NCBI GenBank assembly: GCA_021372575.1
Contig: JAJFUE010000014.1
Location: 1-34,208 of the forward strand
Direction of reading: 5' to 3'
Length of the DNA stretch: 34,208 nt
Source: a bacterium
Lineage (GTDB): Bacteria > Sumerlaeota > Sumerlaeia > MVZB01
In this document: positions 16,102-23,979 of the stretch, one piece after another
Numbering within the stretch: the first letter of the stretch is position 1
How the letters are laid out: every line of letters starts with the position of its first letter
Notes under the pieces: generated by a model
Told to the model about the DNA's origin: nothing
Databases searched by the model: none
Seen by the model: only the letters and a program-made list of their open reading frames with translations
Translations under genes and position numbers: made by a program

Positions 16102-17228
16102 GTCCCCGCCCGTTTTTTTCGCTGGTCCGGAAAATGCTTCTTCGGTCATATAGGGTATTAGGGACCCGGATGGGCGACTATTTTGTGCGGGGCATTTGCC
16201 GGATGCGTTTTTCGCGAGCCAGTGCGGTGGGTTGGATGGCGATCGGGGCGATTTTCGCCCAATCGGTTGCGCTTGCCGATCCGGCCGATGTATTCATGCG
16301 CAAAGGAAATCAGCTTTACGAGCAGGCCACCCACGGCAAGGAGCTCGACGAGCAAAAGCTCAAGGAATCGATCGAGGCCTACCAGGAGGCGCTGCGGCGC
16401 AATCCGACGCCGCTCATCAAATACAACCTGGGCACCGCGCAGGCCCGGCTGCGGCAATACCAGGAAGCCCAGCAGACCCTGACCGAGGCGACCGAATCGC
16501 CGGACGTCGGCGTCAAGCAAAACAGCAATTTCAACCTCGGCATAGCCAAGGCCAAGCCGTTACTTGATGAAATACGATCAGGTCAACTCAAACCCGATGG
16601 AAAAAATCTAAAAAAACTGGAAGAAACGCTCCAATCGTTCCGTAATGTGATCCTTGGGGCGCCAAACGATATCGATGCTATTTACAATTATGAAGTAACC
16701 AAGAAAGCTTACGATGCGATAAAAAAGGAATTGCAGAACCAGCCTCAGAACTCCGGCGATAAAGGCGAGGAAGGGAATAGCGGCAAGGGAAACGCTAAAG
16801 GCAGTTCAGACCAGAGCGACCCAAGCGGTAAGCAAAGCAAGCAGGATCAGAAACAGGGCCAACAGGGCCAGAACCAGCAGGGAAATCAGGACCAGCAAAA
16901 GCAGGATCAGCAGGGCAAGCAGGATCAAAAGCAGGACCAGAAACAAGGCCAGGATCCCAAGCAGGGCCAGGATAACAAGGAACAGAAGGGCCAGAACCAG
17001 GGCGGGCTCGAGGATCAGAAGCGCGGGGACCAAAAGCAGGACAAGCCCGAGTCCTCGCAGCAGCAGCCCGCCGGCGGCGAAGAGGGGAAAGCGACCAAGC
17101 CGCTCAACCCCGACCAGATGGACGCGATGCGCCTGCTCAACCTGCTCGAGAAGGAAAAGCCCCAGCAATACAAACGCCTGTTCCAGTTCCGCGGCGAAAC
17201 GGAACGCAAGCTCCAGAAGGATTGGTAA
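16098..17228 (+). CDS. batC: BatC-like TPR protein with Gln/Lys-rich low-complexity tail
   Basis: A 376-residue exported protein. A signal segment (SAVGWMAIGAIFAQSVALA) ends near residue 60 and is followed by TPR units (LKESIEAYQEALRRNPTPLI, YNLGTAQARLRQYQEAQQTL). A long Gln/Lys/Asp repeat follows (residues about 215-330, DNA about 16740-17090). The C-terminus (AMRLLNLLEKEKPQQYKRLF then FRGETERKLQKDW) is the diagnostic BatC tail. Bat proteins are linked to aerotolerance and periplasmic stress in Bacteroides and Leptospira. Starts at 16170 and 16203 would give a more ordinary signal peptide; the 16098 start overlaps the preceding stop by 4 nt. Together with batD and batE it forms a cluster, but batA and batB do not precede it here. 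Confidence 0.82.
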   Translation: MSPRPFFSLVRKMLLRSYRVLGTRMGDYFVRGICRMRFSRASAVGWMAIGAIFAQSVALADPADVFMRKGNQLYEQATHGKELDEQKLKESIEAYQEALRRNPTPLIKYNLGTAQARLRQYQEAQQTLTEATESPDVGVKQNSNFNLGIAKAKPLLDEIRSGQLKPDGKNLKKLEETLQSFRNVILGAPNDIDAIYNYEVTKKAYDAIKKELQNQPQNSGDKGEEGNSGKGNAKGSSDQSDPSGKQSKQDQKQGQQGQNQQGNQDQQKQDQQGKQDQKQDQKQGQDPKQGQDNKEQKGQNQGGLEDQKRGDQKQDKPESSQQQPAGGEEGKATKPLNPDQMDAMRLLNLLEKEKPQQYKRLFQFRGETERKLQKDW

Positions 17229-17232
17229 ACGC

Positions 17233-19086
17233 TTGAGGATTTGCGGCCGACATCACCTGTTCCTGTGCGCCGTCGCGTTCGCGCTGTGCTGCGCGGCGGA
17301 GGCCGCGGCCGCGGACGTCGAGTTCACGGCGTCGGTCGATCGCACTGACATCCAGGTCGGCTCGACCGTTCAGCTCACGATCAGCGTCAATTCCAAGTCC
17401 GGACAGGACGATGTCAGTCCGACGATGCCCGATTTCGGCGGCCTGCAGGTCGTCGGCGGGCCCTCGAACCAGAGCCAGATGACGATCGTCAACAACGTGA
17501 TGTCGGCGACGACGAGCGTGGTCTATCAGCTCCGCGCGCCGCGCGTCGGCACGTTCACGATCGGGCCGTCGCGGCTCGATTACGGCGGCAAGAGCTACGA
17601 GACGAAACCGATCCAGGTCAAGGTCTCGATGCAGCAGCCGCCGAGCCTGCCGGACGACCTGAAAAACGAATCGATCCTGCCCGCGCGCAGCGACAACGAC
17701 GACGTAAACCGCCAGCTCGACGGCCGGCTGTTCCTGCGCGCGCAGGTCAGCGACCGCAACCCGTTCGTCAGCGAGCCGGTGCTGATCACGTATTCGATTT
17801 ACTGGGAGCGCGTTCCGATCAACGGACTGCAATTGCCCCAGCAGCCGATTCACGTCAGCGGTGGGCTGGTCGAGGACAAGTTCCGCGCCAAAAATATCCA
17901 GCCCAAGACCGAGGTCCACGGCGGGCGCACGTACCAGGTCGCGCCGATCTACCAGTTCATGCTGACGCCGACGACGGCCGGCGAGGCGGTCATCGACAGT
18001 TATGCGGCGGTCGCGCAGTTGCCGGTGCAGCGGCGGTCCAATCCGCGCGATCCGTTCTCGGCGTTCGACAGCCCGTTCTTCGGATCGCCGGGCCTGCAGG
18101 TCGAGGTTCCGGCCGCGCCGATCAAGCTCGACGTGCGGCCGTTGCCGACCCAGGGCCAGCCGGCCGGGTTCAACGGGACCGTCGGGAATTTCACGCTCAA
18201 GGCATCGGTCGATCGCGCAAGCATCAAGCAGGACGAGTTGCTCACGCTCGAGCTCACGCTTTCGGGCCGCGGCGCCGTCGATCTGGCCGGGCCGCCGCAG
18301 TTCCCCGACAATCCGAATTTCGAGCTGGTCGATAAGACGCAGGAACTCGTGAAGCCGCAGCCGAAAGATTACATCGGCGGCACGAAGCGTTTCCAGTTCA
18401 GCCTGCGGCCGAAGAAATTCGGCCGGCTTGAGGTTCCGGCGATCGAATACCCGATTTTCAACGCCGACCAGGAATCCTACAAGGTCCTCAAGACCGATCC
18501 GATTCGCGTGCAGGTCGCCGAGGTTGCCGGCGCGTCGGTTCAGGTCGCGGCGGGCGACAAGATCACGCCGCGTTCGACGGGCGCCGTGCCGCTGAATTTC
18601 ATCGAGCCGGTCGATGCGATCAGGTCCGGCCGCGCGCAGCCGCTCTTCGAATCGCCGCTGCTGTGGGTCCTGCAGATCGCCGGGCTGGGGGTGTTTTTGT
18701 TTTCGTGGCGGCGCGACTGGCGCAAGGCGAGGCTCGATCCGGCGGCGGTTCGGCGCGGCGGCGCGTGGCGCGCGTTCGAAAAACGCCTGCGCGCGATTCA
18801 GGCGCAAATCAGCAGCGGCAAGCAGGCCGAGGCCGCCGGCGCGTTCGAGCACGCCGTGCGCAGCCTCATCGCCGACCATTTCAACACCTCGGCCGAGGGG
18901 CTCACCCGCGACGAGATCGCGCAGCTTCTGGCCGGCAGCAACCTCTCGCGCGAGCAGATCGGCAAGTTGCTCCAGCGGCTCGACGCGTGCTCGTGCGCAA
19001 GTTATGCGCCCACCGCCGAGCCGGTCGATATCGCGGCATGGAGCAACGAAACGCGCGCCATGCTGAAGGAGGGCCTTCACGCATGA
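17233..19086 (+). CDS. batD: BatD family protein
   Basis: A 617-residue exported protein of the BatD family (PF13584). A signal peptide (FLCAVAFALCCAAEAAAA) is followed by tandem Ig-like beta domains, for example ADVEFTASVDRTDIQVGSTV, TIGPSRLDYGGKSYETKPI and NFTLKASVDRASIKQDELL. One membrane segment at about 475-491 (LLWVLQIAGLGVFLFSW) precedes a cytoplasmic C-terminal helical region. The start codon is probably TTG at 17233, with AAGGA about 11 nt upstream. The stop overlaps the ATG of batE by 4 nt, so translational coupling is likely. Length and architecture match the family. It presumably works in the cell envelope with BatC and BatE; its precise role is unknown in general. Confidence 0.88.
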   Translation: MRICGRHHLFLCAVAFALCCAAEAAAADVEFTASVDRTDIQVGSTVQLTISVNSKSGQDDVSPTMPDFGGLQVVGGPSNQSQMTIVNNVMSATTSVVYQLRAPRVGTFTIGPSRLDYGGKSYETKPIQVKVSMQQPPSLPDDLKNESILPARSDNDDVNRQLDGRLFLRAQVSDRNPFVSEPVLITYSIYWERVPINGLQLPQQPIHVSGGLVEDKFRAKNIQPKTEVHGGRTYQVAPIYQFMLTPTTAGEAVIDSYAAVAQLPVQRRSNPRDPFSAFDSPFFGSPGLQVEVPAAPIKLDVRPLPTQGQPAGFNGTVGNFTLKASVDRASIKQDELLTLELTLSGRGAVDLAGPPQFPDNPNFELVDKTQELVKPQPKDYIGGTKRFQFSLRPKKFGRLEVPAIEYPIFNADQESYKVLKTDPIRVQVAEVAGASVQVAAGDKITPRSTGAVPLNFIEPVDAIRSGRAQPLFESPLLWVLQIAGLGVFLFSWRRDWRKARLDPAAVRRGGAWRAFEKRLRAIQAQISSGKQAEAAGAFEHAVRSLIADHFNTSAEGLTRDEIAQLLAGSNLSREQIGKLLQRLDACSCASYAPTAEPVDIAAWSNETRAMLKEGLHA

Positions 19087-20093
19087 CCACCATCCTTCAA
19101 TCAATTCCCGATTTTCATGAGTTTGTGCAGCCCCGGCAGGGGCGAAAGAAGGTTGCCCAGGGTGCAGCGGAGCGGAACCCTGGGTGCCGATCGCGGCAAT
19201 CATACCGAGCCCCGGCAGGGGCGGCAGAAACAGAGTGCTTCCGAATTTCTGCCGCCCCTGCCGGGGCTTGGTATGAAGAAAACAATTCTTCCCCAGGGCT
19301 GGCTCCCTGGGCTACCTTCTATCGCCCCTGCCGGGGCTTGGTCTTTAACTTGCTCGCAATGGCATTTTTCATCGGATTGGCCGTCTGCTCCCGCGCCGCC
19401 TCCGACTCCGAGCAGCTCGAGCGCGCGAAAACTGCCTTCACGAATCAGAATTACAAGCTGGCCGCGCAGGTTTACGAGAAGCTGATCGAGCAGGCGCCGC
19501 ACGATCCGCGCCTGCTTTACAACCAGGGCACCGCTTACGCATACATGGGCGAACGCGGCCTGGCCCAGTGGCGTTACCTGCAGGCCCTGCGTTACGCGCC
19601 GCGCGACTCCAATATCCGCCAGAACCTTGCGGCGCTCGACCCGGATTACCGGAGCCAGATCGCGCTGACGCCGCTCCTGCCGGTCGAGCTGGTTTATGGG
19701 TATTTCACCGGCAACGAATGGGCGGGACTGGCCGGGTCGGCGACGTTCATCGCGCTTGCCCTGGGGACGCTGGCGCTGTGGCGGCCGCGCGGAACGCGCC
19801 TGCGTCTTGCCGCGCGCAAGCTGGCCGTCACGGCCGTTGTCCTTGCCGCCATCGCCTGGCCGTTCGCGATGGGTCATTACTACCAGGAAAACATTTCGAC
19901 GCGCGGCGTGACGGTCGTCGATGACGCCAGCATCCGCTCCGGCCCGAGCGAGACCTCGCGCGAAACGTGGAAGCTCAAGGCGGGCGTCGTGGTCGATATC
20001 ACCGACGACAAGACCCACCCCGACTGGCCGTTCGTCTCGATGGCCAACCGCGGCTCCGGCTTCATCAACCGCAACCAGATCCGCAAGTTATAA
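19083..20093 (+). CDS. batE: BatE-like TPR/SH3 membrane protein with a REPIN-encoded N-terminal insert
   Basis: A 336-residue protein. The ATG overlaps the batD stop (ATGA) and has AAGGAGG 9 nt upstream, so this start is firm. Residues about 16-86 are encoded by palindromic repeat DNA. Only after that comes the signal segment (LLAMAFFIGLAVCSRAAS), then TPRs (DSEQLERAKTAFTNQNYKLA, DPRLLYNQGTAYAYMGERGL), two membrane segments (about 218-236 and 245-262) and a bacterial SH3 domain (GVTVVDDASIRSGPSETSRE to the end). TPR plus SH3 is the expected BatE architecture. An internal ATG at 19359 would yield a normal signal peptide but lacks a ribosome-binding site. The insert gives an n-region of about 88 residues, very long for a signal peptide; whether the protein is still exported is unknown. 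Confidence 0.85.
   Translation: MTTILQSIPDFHEFVQPRQGRKKVAQGAAERNPGCRSRQSYRAPAGAAETECFRISAAPAGAWYEENNSSPGLAPWATFYRPCRGLVFNLLAMAFFIGLAVCSRAASDSEQLERAKTAFTNQNYKLAAQVYEKLIEQAPHDPRLLYNQGTAYAYMGERGLAQWRYLQALRYAPRDSNIRQNLAALDPDYRSQIALTPLLPVELVYGYFTGNEWAGLAGSATFIALALGTLALWRPRGTRLRLAARKLAVTAVVLAAIAWPFAMGHYYQENISTRGVTVVDDASIRSGPSETSRETWKLKAGVVVDITDDKTHPDWPFVSMANRGSGFINRNQIRKL
19128..19340. repeat. Composite REPIN-like element inside batE
   Basis: Four family-A palindromes (19130-19143, 19209-19222, 19254-19267, 19324-19337) and two B hairpins (CCCAGGG/CCCTGGG at 19156-19184 and 19292-19311) are ordered A-B-A then A'-B'-A', a dyad about a 15-nt centre. The inner arms 19201-19230 and 19246-19275 match over 29 of 30 positions. 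The element is about 213 nt, a multiple of three, and holds no stop in the batE frame. Paired inverted REPs of this kind (REPINs) are mobilised by RAYT transposases in other bacteria. Confidence 0.85.
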
Positions 20094-20098
20094 AGCAG

Positions 20099-20207
20099 GT
20101 CACGAAATTCACGAAAACAAGACACGAAATTGCACGAAAATGTGCATAACGCTCGATGTGATCATTTTCGTGTCTTTTGTGAAAATATCTTTCGTGAATT
20201 TCGTGAT
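20099..20207. repeat. Iterated-word inverted repeat (CACGAAA word)
   Basis: The word CACGAAA/CACGAAAT is iterated in the left arm and mirrored in the right. TCACGAAATTCACGAAA (20100-20116) pairs perfectly over 17 bp with 20190-20206, and an inner CACGAAAATG pairs with CATTTTCGTG. It begins just after the batE stop and could end transcription, although no run of T follows. It separates batE from the antitoxin gene. Confidence 0.75.
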
Positions 20208-20289
20208 ATGATTTGATTGTTTCTGGTCTTCATCCTTGCACGCCGGGTGGGGGTAATTGATAATGAAAACAAAAGAGGGGAGGGCGGGA

Positions 20290-20523
20290 ATGAATCAAAG
20301 ACTTCAAGAACTTAGCCTCGAACTGCTTGGATTGCCCATTAAATCGAGGGCGTATCTGGCGGCACGGCTGCTTGAAAGCCTTGACGAGGACGAGGATGAA
20401 ATCAACGATCAGATGTGGATGGACGAAATCAACCGCCGGCTCGCAGATGTTCGCGAAGGCAAGGCTGAATTGATCCCTGTCGAAGACGTCATCAAAGAAC
20501 TAAAGGCCAGCCTGGGTCATTGA
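20290..20523 (+). CDS. Type II antitoxin, putative addiction module component (TIGR02574-like)
   Basis: A 77-residue acidic helical protein. The pattern LSLELLGLPIKSRAYLAARL followed by LESLD and then WMDEINRRLADVREGKAELI matches the unstable-antitoxin family that pairs with RelE/ParE toxins. The ATG at 20290 was chosen because GGGGAGGGCGGG precedes it and because family members are about 70-80 residues; upstream in-frame starts would add an unusual tail. The stop overlaps the toxin start by 4 nt. The protein should bind and neutralise the toxin and, with it, repress the operon. Confidence 0.85.
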   Translation: MNQRLQELSLELLGLPIKSRAYLAARLLESLDEDEDEINDQMWMDEINRRLADVREGKAELIPVEDVIKELKASLGH

Positions 20524-20807
20524 GAATCCTTAAAAGCGCCGCCAACGAAGCTCGAACGGCTTTGAATTATTACCGTACAAAGTCACCCGATCTGGCTTTG
20601 GCTTTCGCTTCTGAGCTCGACAATAGTTTTTCATTGATTACCCGGAATCCGATGGCATTCCCTGCCTATGCGAGCGACGTTCGCAAATTCACAATGCATG
20701 GCTTTCCATTCAATATCATTTATACCTTGCGAGATTCGGAAATCTTGATTCTCGCAATCGCACACCAGCGCCGAAAACCTGATTATTGGAAGAATCGACC
20801 TTCATGA
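20520..20807 (+). CDS. RelE/ParE-family toxin
   Basis: A 95-residue basic protein of the RelE/ParE superfamily, using a TTG start within the antitoxin stop. Typical features are the helical N-terminus (EARTALNYYRTKSPDLALAF), the central strand and the closing pattern HGFPFNIIYTLRDSEILILA followed by IAHQRRKPDYWKNR. Members inhibit gyrase (ParE) or cut mRNA on the ribosome (RelE). The sequence alone does not decide which, though the AIAHxxRxPxYW ending is common among ParE-like proteins. Its stop overlaps the mazG start by 4 nt, an unusual arrangement. Confidence 0.87.
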   Translation: MRILKSAANEARTALNYYRTKSPDLALAFASELDNSFSLITRNPMAFPAYASDVRKFTMHGFPFNIIYTLRDSEILILAIAHQRRKPDYWKNRPS

Positions 20808-21667
20808 CGAACGAGAAACCAACTCACGAATTCGACCGAACCTCCATTGAGGCCATTGCGCATCCGTTTGACCGCCTGTGCGTCATCATGAAGCGGCTGC
20901 TCGATCCGGGCGGCTGCCCGTGGGATCGCGAGCAGACGCACCAGTCGCTGCGCCAGTATTTCATCGAGGAGACCTACGAGGCGTGCGAGGCGATCGACAC
21001 CGGCGACGACAAATCGCTGCGCGAGGAACTCGGCGACGTCGCGCTCCAAATCGTCTTTCACGCCGAGCTCGCCGAGCGTCGCGGCGCGTTTCGCGTCGAG
21101 GACGCCTATGACGCGATCTGCAAGAAGCTGCTCGACCGGCATCCGCACGTGTTCGGGACGGTTCACGCGCCCGACGCCGAGACCGTGCTGAAAAACTGGG
21201 AAGAGATCAAGAAGGAAGAGAAGCGCCGGAAGAACGGCGACGACGAAACGCAGCACGTCTCGGCGGTGTCGGGCGTGCCGAAGGCCTTGCCGGGCCTGCA
21301 GCGCGCGGGACGCATCCAGGAGCGCGCGGCGCGCGTCGGGTTCGATTGGGACCGCACCGAGGACGTCGCGGCCAAGGTGAGGGAAGAGGTCGAGGAGTTC
21401 CTCGCGCACGTCGGCAAAGGCCCCGAGGGTAAGCTCGACGAGGCCGCGATGGAAGAGGAATTCGGCGACCTGCTGTTCGCGCTCGTGAACATGTCGCGCT
21501 TCCTCAATATCCGCGCCGAGGAGGCCATGCAGAAGGCCAGCGACAAGTTCATCCGCCGGTTCGTCGCGATCGAAAAATCCGCCGAGTCCCAGGGCAAACG
21601 CCTCAAGGACATGACGCTCGCCGAAATGGACGACCTGTGGAACGCGGTGAAGAAGGCTGAAAAGTAG
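20804..21667 (+). CDS. mazG: Nucleoside triphosphate pyrophosphohydrolase MazG
   Basis: A 287-residue tandem-domain MazG that hydrolyses (d)NTPs to monophosphate and pyrophosphate. Domain 1 shows GGCPWDREQTH (36-46), the acidic EETYEACEAI helix and EELGD (74-78); domain 2 shows KVREEVEEFLAH and EEEFGDLLFALVN, the metal-binding acid pairs of the family. The ATG at 20804 overlaps the toxin stop (ATGA). In Escherichia coli mazG lies downstream of the mazEF toxin-antitoxin pair and tempers its action. Here the same enzyme is coupled to a different, RelE/ParE-type pair, which suggests a functional link. Confidence 0.95.
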   Translation: MTNEKPTHEFDRTSIEAIAHPFDRLCVIMKRLLDPGGCPWDREQTHQSLRQYFIEETYEACEAIDTGDDKSLREELGDVALQIVFHAELAERRGAFRVEDAYDAICKKLLDRHPHVFGTVHAPDAETVLKNWEEIKKEEKRRKNGDDETQHVSAVSGVPKALPGLQRAGRIQERAARVGFDWDRTEDVAAKVREEVEEFLAHVGKGPEGKLDEAAMEEEFGDLLFALVNMSRFLNIRAEEAMQKASDKFIRRFVAIEKSAESQGKRLKDMTLAEMDDLWNAVKKAEK

Positions 21668-21688
21668 GCCGCGTTTGCCAAACGCGGC
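21668..21688. repeat. Perfect hairpin after mazG
   Basis: A 10-bp perfect stem, GCCGCGTTTG against CAAACGCGGC, around a single central base, starting directly after the mazG stop codon. It may stop transcription or protect the 3' end of the mRNA, but it lacks a U-tract. Its geometry matches the hairpins at 23935-23955 and 27360-27380. Confidence 0.6.
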
Positions 21689-21728
21689 ATCACATCAAAA
21701 CCCGCAGCGCGCGGCCGGCGAAACATCC

Positions 21729-23591
21729 ATGTCGATTTCATCAACTCAATTTCAATTGTCAACCCAAGGCCCCTTGCGCTGGCTTGCCGCGATGCGCTGG
21801 CTCGCACTTGCGTGCTTCGTCGCGCTGGCCGCCACGCCGCTCGTTGTCGATTTCCTCGCGCGCGACGACGCCTACATGGCCCCCAAGTGGGCGTGGATCG
21901 AAATCTTCACGGCGCTCGGCGTCGCGGCGGTTCTGGCGCGCGCGATCGCCGGCCGGCCGGCGATGGTCCCGCTCAATTTCAGCTTCCTGATCGCGGTCCT
22001 TTTTTGCGCGTGGCACTGGGTCACGGTGCTATGGGCGCCGAGCCGCTCGATGGCGGTCGATGCGGCCGCGCGGATGACGTGGCTCACGCTTGCGCTGTGG
22101 CTCGGGCTGCAGATCGTCAAGGGGCGTCGCTGGCTGATCCGGATGGCATGGTGCCTCATCGCGCTCGGCATGATCACCGCGGTCTGGACGCTCGTCGAAG
22201 ATGTCGTTCACGCCTGGTTTCCAAGGTATCAATGGCTTACGCCGAACCTTGCCGACTGGCGCGGATTCCTTTCCGCGGGCCTCGGCAACACGAACCACAT
22301 CGGCGACCTGCTGGCGCTGGCGATGATCCCCGCGCTGATTTTTTACGGCGAGGCGCGCAAGAAAAGCGCGCTGTGGTTGTGCGGCATTTCGCTGATCATG
22401 CTGCCGGCCGCGTTAATCGCCGTGTTCTCGGCGGGCTCGTCGCTTGGCCTTGTCGTCGCCTCGATCGTGATGCTGGTTTTGATCCTGCAGAACGCCGGGC
22501 CGCGCTGGTTCGCGCGGCGCTGGTTGCGTTGGGCGGTGCTGGTCGGCTGCTGGATTCTACTCGTTGGTTTCTTCACGACGAATCATCCGCTGAACCCGCA
22601 CCGGCCGGGCATCCTGGTCGAGGGTTTCGGTTCGAATCGCTGGCAGGCGGGCGGACCGACGCGGCTCGCGATCTGGGCCGAGACGCTCGAGATGATCCGC
22701 AAGCATCCGGCGCTTGGCGTCGGTGCCGGCAACTTTACGTACGTTTTCCCCGAAATGGATTCGGCGCTGATCTGGGGCCGGCCGGACCTGATGGTGTATC
22801 AGGGCCGCTGGACCAACGCCGCGCATAACATTTTCATGCAGGCGTGGGCGGAGCTGGGGATTGTCGGTTGCGCGCTGCTCATCGCGCTCATCGCGGTGAT
22901 GTATTTCGTGCTGCTTCACGACCTCGACCGCGCGCGAAGGCCGGGGCTGCTGATCCGCACCACGCTTGCGGGACTGCTGACGGCGTGGGTCGTTCAGGGC
23001 CAGGTCAATTTCGTGTTGCAGACGCCCGTCGGCGCGCTGTGCTTCTTCGGCATGCTGCTGGCGATTCTCGTCGAGCGCGCCGGTCGCGGCGACCCGCGCC
23101 TGCCGCCGCTGCGGTTCGAGACCGACTGGCTGGCGATCCGCATCGACTGGCGCACGATGCGCCGCCCGACGGCGGTCGGTGTCGCGGCGCTTCTGCCCAA
23201 TCGCGTCGCGGTCTCGATCGGGGTCCTGTTGATCATTTGCGCATTGGCGTTTGCGCCGTCGGCATTGGCCCCCGTGCGCGCGCAGCGCGAATACCGGCTC
23301 GGAACGATCGCGTCCACGCCGCAAGAAGCCGAGGAGCATTTCAAAAGAGGCCTGGAAATCGATCCGAACGCGCAGGACCTGCGCAGCCATTACAGCAGCT
23401 GGCTTTTGGATCAAGGCCGACCGGCGGAAAGCCTCGACGAAATCAAAATCGTGCGGCAGAGGCTCAACAGTTTCGAGCTCTTCAGCCGCGAAGCGCGCGC
23501 CTACGGCATGCTCGGCCGGAACGACAAGGCCAACGCCGCAATGGAGAAGCTCAAAGAACGCTTCTGGAGTGCGCGCGTCGGCGAGAATTAA
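21729..23591 (+). CDS. O-antigen ligase/polymerase-like membrane protein with C-terminal TPR
   Basis: A 620-residue protein with about twelve hydrophobic segments spread over residues 15-535. The Wzy/WaaL-like signature is a large loop with RLAIWAETLEMIRKHPALGV then GAGNF, followed by NAAHNIFMQAWAELGIVGCAL, where the conserved His of ligases sits. The last 90 residues (TPQEAEEHFKRGLEIDPNAQ onward) are TPR-like, a common addition to bacterial O-antigen-ligase-like proteins. It probably polymerises or transfers lipid-linked glycans at the periplasmic face. The ATG at 21729 was chosen because the upstream TTG lies in the hairpin after mazG. No strong ribosome-binding site is seen. No glycan gene cluster surrounds it. 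Confidence 0.85.
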   Translation: MSISSTQFQLSTQGPLRWLAAMRWLALACFVALAATPLVVDFLARDDAYMAPKWAWIEIFTALGVAAVLARAIAGRPAMVPLNFSFLIAVLFCAWHWVTVLWAPSRSMAVDAAARMTWLTLALWLGLQIVKGRRWLIRMAWCLIALGMITAVWTLVEDVVHAWFPRYQWLTPNLADWRGFLSAGLGNTNHIGDLLALAMIPALIFYGEARKKSALWLCGISLIMLPAALIAVFSAGSSLGLVVASIVMLVLILQNAGPRWFARRWLRWAVLVGCWILLVGFFTTNHPLNPHRPGILVEGFGSNRWQAGGPTRLAIWAETLEMIRKHPALGVGAGNFTYVFPEMDSALIWGRPDLMVYQGRWTNAAHNIFMQAWAELGIVGCALLIALIAVMYFVLLHDLDRARRPGLLIRTTLAGLLTAWVVQGQVNFVLQTPVGALCFFGMLLAILVERAGRGDPRLPPLRFETDWLAIRIDWRTMRRPTAVGVAALLPNRVAVSIGVLLIICALAFAPSALAPVRAQREYRLGTIASTPQEAEEHFKRGLEIDPNAQDLRSHYSSWLLDQGRPAESLDEIKIVRQRLNSFELFSREARAYGMLGRNDKANAAMEKLKERFWSARVGEN

Positions 23592-23651
23592 TTCGGTTCC
23601 GAATTGCGATTTGTTATGCGCTTTGCGCATCGGATATACCGAACGTGAGTT

Positions 23652-23790
23652 AAAACGCGCGCGCTGAAAGCGCAACAAGAATCAAGCCTGGGGCAGAGCG
23701 AAGCGGCGCCCCAGGTCAGATTGTGAGTATTCGCAGAGCTCTGAAAGAGCGAAAGAAACCCGTGCGATTTCATTTCTCTCGCTCCTTCGG
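23652..23790. repeat. REP-like palindrome cluster, second family
   Basis: Three hairpins lie close together: GCGCT-gaa-AGCGC (23661-23673), CCTGGGGC (23687-23694) with GCCCCAGG (23708-23715), and GAGCGAAAGAAA (23747-23758) with TTTCTCTCGCTC (23773-23784, 11 of 12 pairs). The CCTGGGGC hairpin resembles the B hairpin of the REPINs. They occupy most of the 388-nt gap between the O-antigen-ligase-like gene and pgk. The rest of this gap has no gene; TTGACG at 23826 and TAGAAT at 23855 are too far apart to make a convincing promoter. Confidence 0.6.
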
Positions 23791-23931
23791 CGCTCTAATC
23801 AACGCGCTCGAAATTGCATTAATTCTTGACGATACAGTCGAGCTATGGCCATTGTAGAATGTTTAACTTGGGTTCGGGGTTGAGGCGGTCCAGCCCGGGG
23901 TGTCATGGCCGTCATGCGAGAGCAGAAATGT

Positions 23932-23957
23932 GATGTCGCTTCGGGCCGAAGCGACCT
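23932..23957. repeat. GTCGCTTCGG hairpin repeat, copy 1
   Basis: GATG followed by a 10-bp perfect stem (GTCGCTTCGG against CCGAAGCGAC around one base) and then CCT. These 26 nt recur identically at 27357-27382. This copy lies just upstream of the ribosome-binding site of pgk and could fold in its 5' leader. Confidence 0.75.
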
Positions 23958-23979
23958 ACTGACGCAAAGGAGCCGAGCC

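Noticed and set aside
18663-19082. Upstream in-frame extension of batE through the batD gene.
   Set aside because: It overlaps batD in another frame; the 4-nt overlap ATG at 19083 with AAGGAGG is the clear start.
17137-19203. A 688-codon minus-strand open frame.
   Set aside because: It is antisense to batD, rich in Arg/Ala/Asp as expected of GC-rich shadows, and has no recognisable domain.
23826-23860. A promoter for pgk (TTGACG and TAGAAT).
   Set aside because: The spacing is 23 nt, too long for a sigma-70 promoter.
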